The notes below the pieces were generated by a model that ran no database searches, was not told the origin of the DNA, and worked only from the letters and a program-made list of their open reading frames with translations. From contig NZ_CP139348.1 in NCBI RefSeq assembly GCF_038561965.1, positions 2,914,001-2,978,000 of the forward strand: DNA of 64,000 nt, read 5' to 3'. Position numbers and translations under genes: made by a program. Below, one piece after another: positions 61,807 to 64,000 of the stretch (position 1 is its first letter; every line of letters starts with the position of its first letter). Source of the stretch: Stutzerimonas stutzeri. Its GTDB lineage: Bacteria; Pseudomonadota; Gammaproteobacteria; Pseudomonadales; Pseudomonadaceae.

Positions 61807-61854
61807 CGTTACAAAGCAGTTTAAGACCAACTGGACAGGTCAAGTTTTGTAACG
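61807..61854. repeat. 9-bp inverted repeat in the leader
   Basis: CGTTACAAA (61807-61815) and TTTGTAACG (61846-61854) are exact inverted copies with a 30-base spacer. It could fold in the RNA or mark a protein site. Confidence 0.55.
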
Positions 61855-61960
61855 CGAGAGTTAAACCCCCAGACTTACCAGCAGCCGCCATAAACACTGG
61901 CGATGCGGGTTTGTTCGTCAGCAGCAAAAGAATTTATGAGTTCTGGAAAGTTTTCTGGAT

Positions 61961-61974
61961 GCGGTAGCTTTGCC
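61961..61974 (+). promoter_or_regulatory. ops-like element, copy A
   Basis: GCGGTAGCTTTGCC matches the ops/JUMPstart core GGCGGTAGNNT except for T in place of the first G. The same 14 bases recur at 62080. Confidence 0.65.
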
Positions 61975-62078
61975 CGCATTATTGCTAGGCCTGCTGAATT
62001 CTGATGGCGTCAAACTCCGACACTGGAAAGTCCGGACCATATAAGAGTTAAGTTCTATACGGCAGTATAAATGTCGGT

Positions 62079-62093
62079 GGCGGTAGCTTTGCC
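62079..62093 (+). promoter_or_regulatory. ops-like element, copy B
   Basis: GGCGGTAGCTTTGCC contains a full match to the ops consensus GGCGGTAGNNT, the signal at which RfaH/NusG-type factors load onto paused polymerase. It lies 172 bases before the first gene of the right-hand cluster. Confidence 0.75.
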
Positions 62094-62264
62094 TGAATTA
62101 ATTGCAAACGTCGGTTAACACTGGGAAAGCATATTCTTTCCGGATACAGCTCCTGTCCATGCGGCGCGCCAGCTTCGAAACAAAAAACCTTCATAGACAG
62201 CGCCGCCCGGCGCTTCTGCTCTAACCAGACTGCTCCGCCTGACATATGCGCAGGGAGAACCATC

Positions 62265-63038
62265 GTGCCAACTACTTTTTACCGAATGGAAGATCAGGAT
62301 AGCGCTCAAATTGCTCGCGACATCAATCAAACAGGCTATGCCTGTCTGCCAAGCTATTTAAGCCCCGATCAACTGAGCCAACTAAGAGACCAAGTCAACA
62401 TCCAGGCGCGACAGCACCACGGTCAGTATTTTGCGCATCATGACGGCGAACAAGTTGCAGGCTCGCTGCTCGCCGTGCTGGGTGCTGCACCGGAATTTCA
62501 GGCACTGCTGGACGAGATCTACCGGTTTGGTGCCCGCAGGCCCGCGCATAGCAGCCGCATATACATGGTGATGCGCTGCGTTCAAGGTGAGACGGGACGC
62601 AAGGAGTCGAACTGTTTTCACTTCGACGCCTCGCTGGTGACGGCTCTACTACCGGTCGAAATCCCCCAGGAGGGTGAAGAACGAGGCGATCTCTTGTTGT
62701 TCCCCAACCTTCGCGGGATACGTAAGTACGTACTATTCAACGTTCTCGAGAAAGCAATTCTGCAGAACGGCCTGAGCCGAAAACTCATCGCCCGGGCGAT
62801 TGCTATCGGGCTGCTCAAACCTCAGCGTTTGCAACTAGTGCCGGGCAATCTCTACCTGTTCTGGGGTTATCGATCCTTACACGCCAACGAACCCTGCGAT
62901 CCAGCGAAGCTACGCGCGACTGCCATTTTCCATTACGGCGATCCGCACGCGGGGAGTCTGCTCACCCGAATGATCCTCAGGCACAACCAGCGGCGAGCAA
63001 AGCGCGCCAGCGTTATCGGTACGCAACAGGCTATCTGA
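62265..63038 (+). CDS. Phytanoyl-CoA dioxygenase-like 2-oxoglutarate/Fe(II) oxygenase
   Basis: Protein of 257 residues starting at GTG 62265, with GGGAGA about eight bases upstream; an ATG at 62286 lacks such a signal. The Fe(II) triad is visible as H119 and D121 in CFHFDASL and H206 in YRSLHANEP, with R217 in KLRATAIF likely to bind 2-oxoglutarate. It probably hydroxylates a small molecule or sugar precursor. It is the first gene after the ops-like leader and is followed by a sugar aminotransferase, so a surface-polysaccharide role is the best guess. Confidence 0.8.
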   Translation: MPTTFYRMEDQDSAQIARDINQTGYACLPSYLSPDQLSQLRDQVNIQARQHHGQYFAHHDGEQVAGSLLAVLGAAPEFQALLDEIYRFGARRPAHSSRIYMVMRCVQGETGRKESNCFHFDASLVTALLPVEIPQEGEERGDLLLFPNLRGIRKYVLFNVLEKAILQNGLSRKLIARAIAIGLLKPQRLQLVPGNLYLFWGYRSLHANEPCDPAKLRATAIFHYGDPHAGSLLTRMILRHNQRRAKRASVIGTQQAI

Positions 63039-63107
63039 GCATCCGACAAGGACACTTTCCAAGTCGTCCCGGTTTCCGGGCGGCTGAGCCTCGATAAGGA
63101 AATCACC

Positions 63108-64000
63108 ATGATCAACGTGACCAAGTCCTACCTGGGTAGCAAGAACAAGTTCAAGGCGTACGTGGACCGGATCTACAACACCGGCTGGCTCACCAATAAC
63201 GGGCCGCTGGTGAGCGCACTTGAGCAGCGGCTCAAGGAATACCTCGGCGTCCGGAACATCATCCTCACCAACAACGGAACCATCGCCCTTCAGATTGCCT
63301 ATCGGGCGCTAGGCATTACCGGCAGTGCAGTCACCACACCGTTCAGCTTCGTTGCAACAACCAGTTCGCTACAGTGGGAAGGCATCAAACCCATCTTTGC
63401 CGACATAGACCCGGCCACCTGGAACCTGGATCCGGCGCAGATCGAAGGACATATCCAGCGGGACACTTCGGCCATCGTCGCCACGCATGTATTCGGCAAT
63501 CCTTGCGATGTCGAGCGCATCGAGCAAGTCGCCAAAAAGCACAACCTCAAGGTCGTCTATGACGGTGCCCACGCGTTCGGCGTGCAGTACAAGGGACAAT
63601 CGGTCTACAACTGGGGCGATATAAGTACCCTGAGTTTCCATGCGACCAAGCTGTTCCACACCATCGAAGGCGGCGCCATCGTTACCAACGACGACGCCCT
63701 CGCCGAGCGGGTGCGCCTGTTGTGCAATTTCGGCATTGTCGATACCGACCAGATCGAAGGTGTCGGCATCAACGCCAAGCTCAACGAGTTCTCTGCAGCA
63801 ATGGGCATGTGCGTGCTCGATGATATCGAGCTGATTCTCGAATGCCGGGCCGAAATTGGACGGCGTTACGAGCAACGCCTCGGTGACCATTTCGAGCTGC
63901 AGATGCTGCAGCGGGACTCCCTGTGCAACTACAGCTACTTCCCTATCGCTCTGGATGATGAAAGCCAGCTACTGCGCTGCCGTTCGCAATTGAACGAGAA
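63108..64000 (+). CDS. DegT/DnrJ/EryC1/StrS sugar aminotransferase (3' truncated by window edge)
   Basis: The frame from ATG 63108, with AAGGA about eight bases upstream, is open for 297 codons to the window edge. The PLP lysine is K181 in SFHATKLFHTIEGGA, with LTNNGTIALQIAYRALGI near the N-terminus and VVYDGAHAFGV carrying the Asp/His pair. Such enzymes make 4-amino-4,6-dideoxy sugars (as in VioA, FdtB or WecE) from nucleotide-keto sugars for O-antigen or exopolysaccharide. Product stereochemistry cannot be told. It follows the oxygenase by 69 bases. Confidence 0.92.
   Translation, partial: MINVTKSYLGSKNKFKAYVDRIYNTGWLTNNGPLVSALEQRLKEYLGVRNIILTNNGTIALQIAYRALGITGSAVTTPFSFVATTSSLQWEGIKPIFADIDPATWNLDPAQIEGHIQRDTSAIVATHVFGNPCDVERIEQVAKKHNLKVVYDGAHAFGVQYKGQSVYNWGDISTLSFHATKLFHTIEGGAIVTNDDALAERVRLLCNFGIVDTDQIEGVGINAKLNEFSAAMGMCVLDDIELILECRAEIGRRYEQRLGDHFELQMLQRDSLCNYSYFPIALDDESQLLRCRSQLNE

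Larger units (their letters stand above)
61411..62264. other. Long gene-free leader before the polysaccharide-type genes
   Basis: 854 bases without a supported gene, visibly richer in A+T than the coding DNA around it. It holds a 9-bp inverted repeat (61807-61854), two ops-like motifs 119 bases apart, and a GGAAAG/CTTTCC hairpin (62124-62141). The layout suggests a long transcribed 5' leader for the genes that start at 62265. A small frame (62048-62263, minus) is not convincing. Confidence 0.75.

Overview
The window is a contiguous piece of a gammaproteobacterial chromosome, most likely Pseudomonas sensu lato and probably the stutzeri group (Stutzerimonas). This is an inference from the G+C-rich coding style, the presence of Anr, CcoI/CcoS, the cyanide-insensitive oxidase and FimV, and two blocks whose gene order matches my memory of Pseudomonas chromosomes: ccoI-ccoS-hemN-anr-apt with dnaX-ybaB-recR, and gspC/gspD-metZ-purF-cvpA-dedD-folC-accD-trpF-truA-fimV-asd-leuB-leuD-leuC-lysR. 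No insertion sequence, prophage or CRISPR array was seen.

Layout. 1-7.2 kb: assembly and control of microaerobic respiration (cut-off ccoI, ccoS, a TauE/SafE-type protein, nadE, hemN behind a near-perfect Anr box, anr, apt, an SCO1/SenC copper chaperone). 7.2-10.6 kb: a four-gene sulfonate/nitrate-type ABC importer operon on the minus strand with an A+T-rich palindromic control region. 10.7-15.0 kb: recR, ybaB, dnaX, pdxB. 15.1-25.0 kb: a MATE pump, a double cNMP-rhodanese protein, a D-cysteine desulfhydrase-like enzyme, a coiled-coil protein of unknown role, a SnoaL-like protein, fadH, a nitrilase-like protein coupled to an AraC regulator, and a 28-residue ORF that is easily missed. 25.2-31.6 kb: cioAB with a DUF2474 micro-subunit, a protealysin-like protease with its emfourin-type inhibitor, and a PAS-PAS-GGDEF-EAL enzyme whose start codon lies inside a 9.5-copy octanucleotide tandem repeat. 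31.8-36.6 kb: MFS pump/wrbA with a divergent LysR gene, a VOC protein and a PEP-mutase/isocitrate-lyase-family enzyme. 36.9-37.1 kb: tRNA-Asp and tRNA-Val.

37.2-57.5 kb is a conserved housekeeping block: gspC-gspD without the other type II secretion genes, then methionine, purine, folate, fatty-acid, tryptophan and leucine synthesis genes plus truA and fimV, nearly all on the minus strand, with a divergent LysR gene facing leuC. 57.6-61.4 kb: an Hsp20 gene with a probable heat-shock promoter and ROSE-type RNA thermometer, an SDR, dusC, three small envelope proteins and two identical initiator tRNA genes, each with its own promoter and terminator.

The right end (61.4-64 kb) has a long, relatively A+T-rich gene-free leader carrying two ops/JUMPstart-like motifs, followed by a 2-oxoglutarate oxygenase and a cut-off sugar aminotransferase. 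This looks like the start of a surface-polysaccharide cluster. The signals most worth pursuing are the octamer repeat at the start of the c-di-GMP gene, the duplicated ops-like leader, the ROSE-like element, the protease/inhibitor pair, the small secreted low-complexity proteins and the 28-residue ORF.
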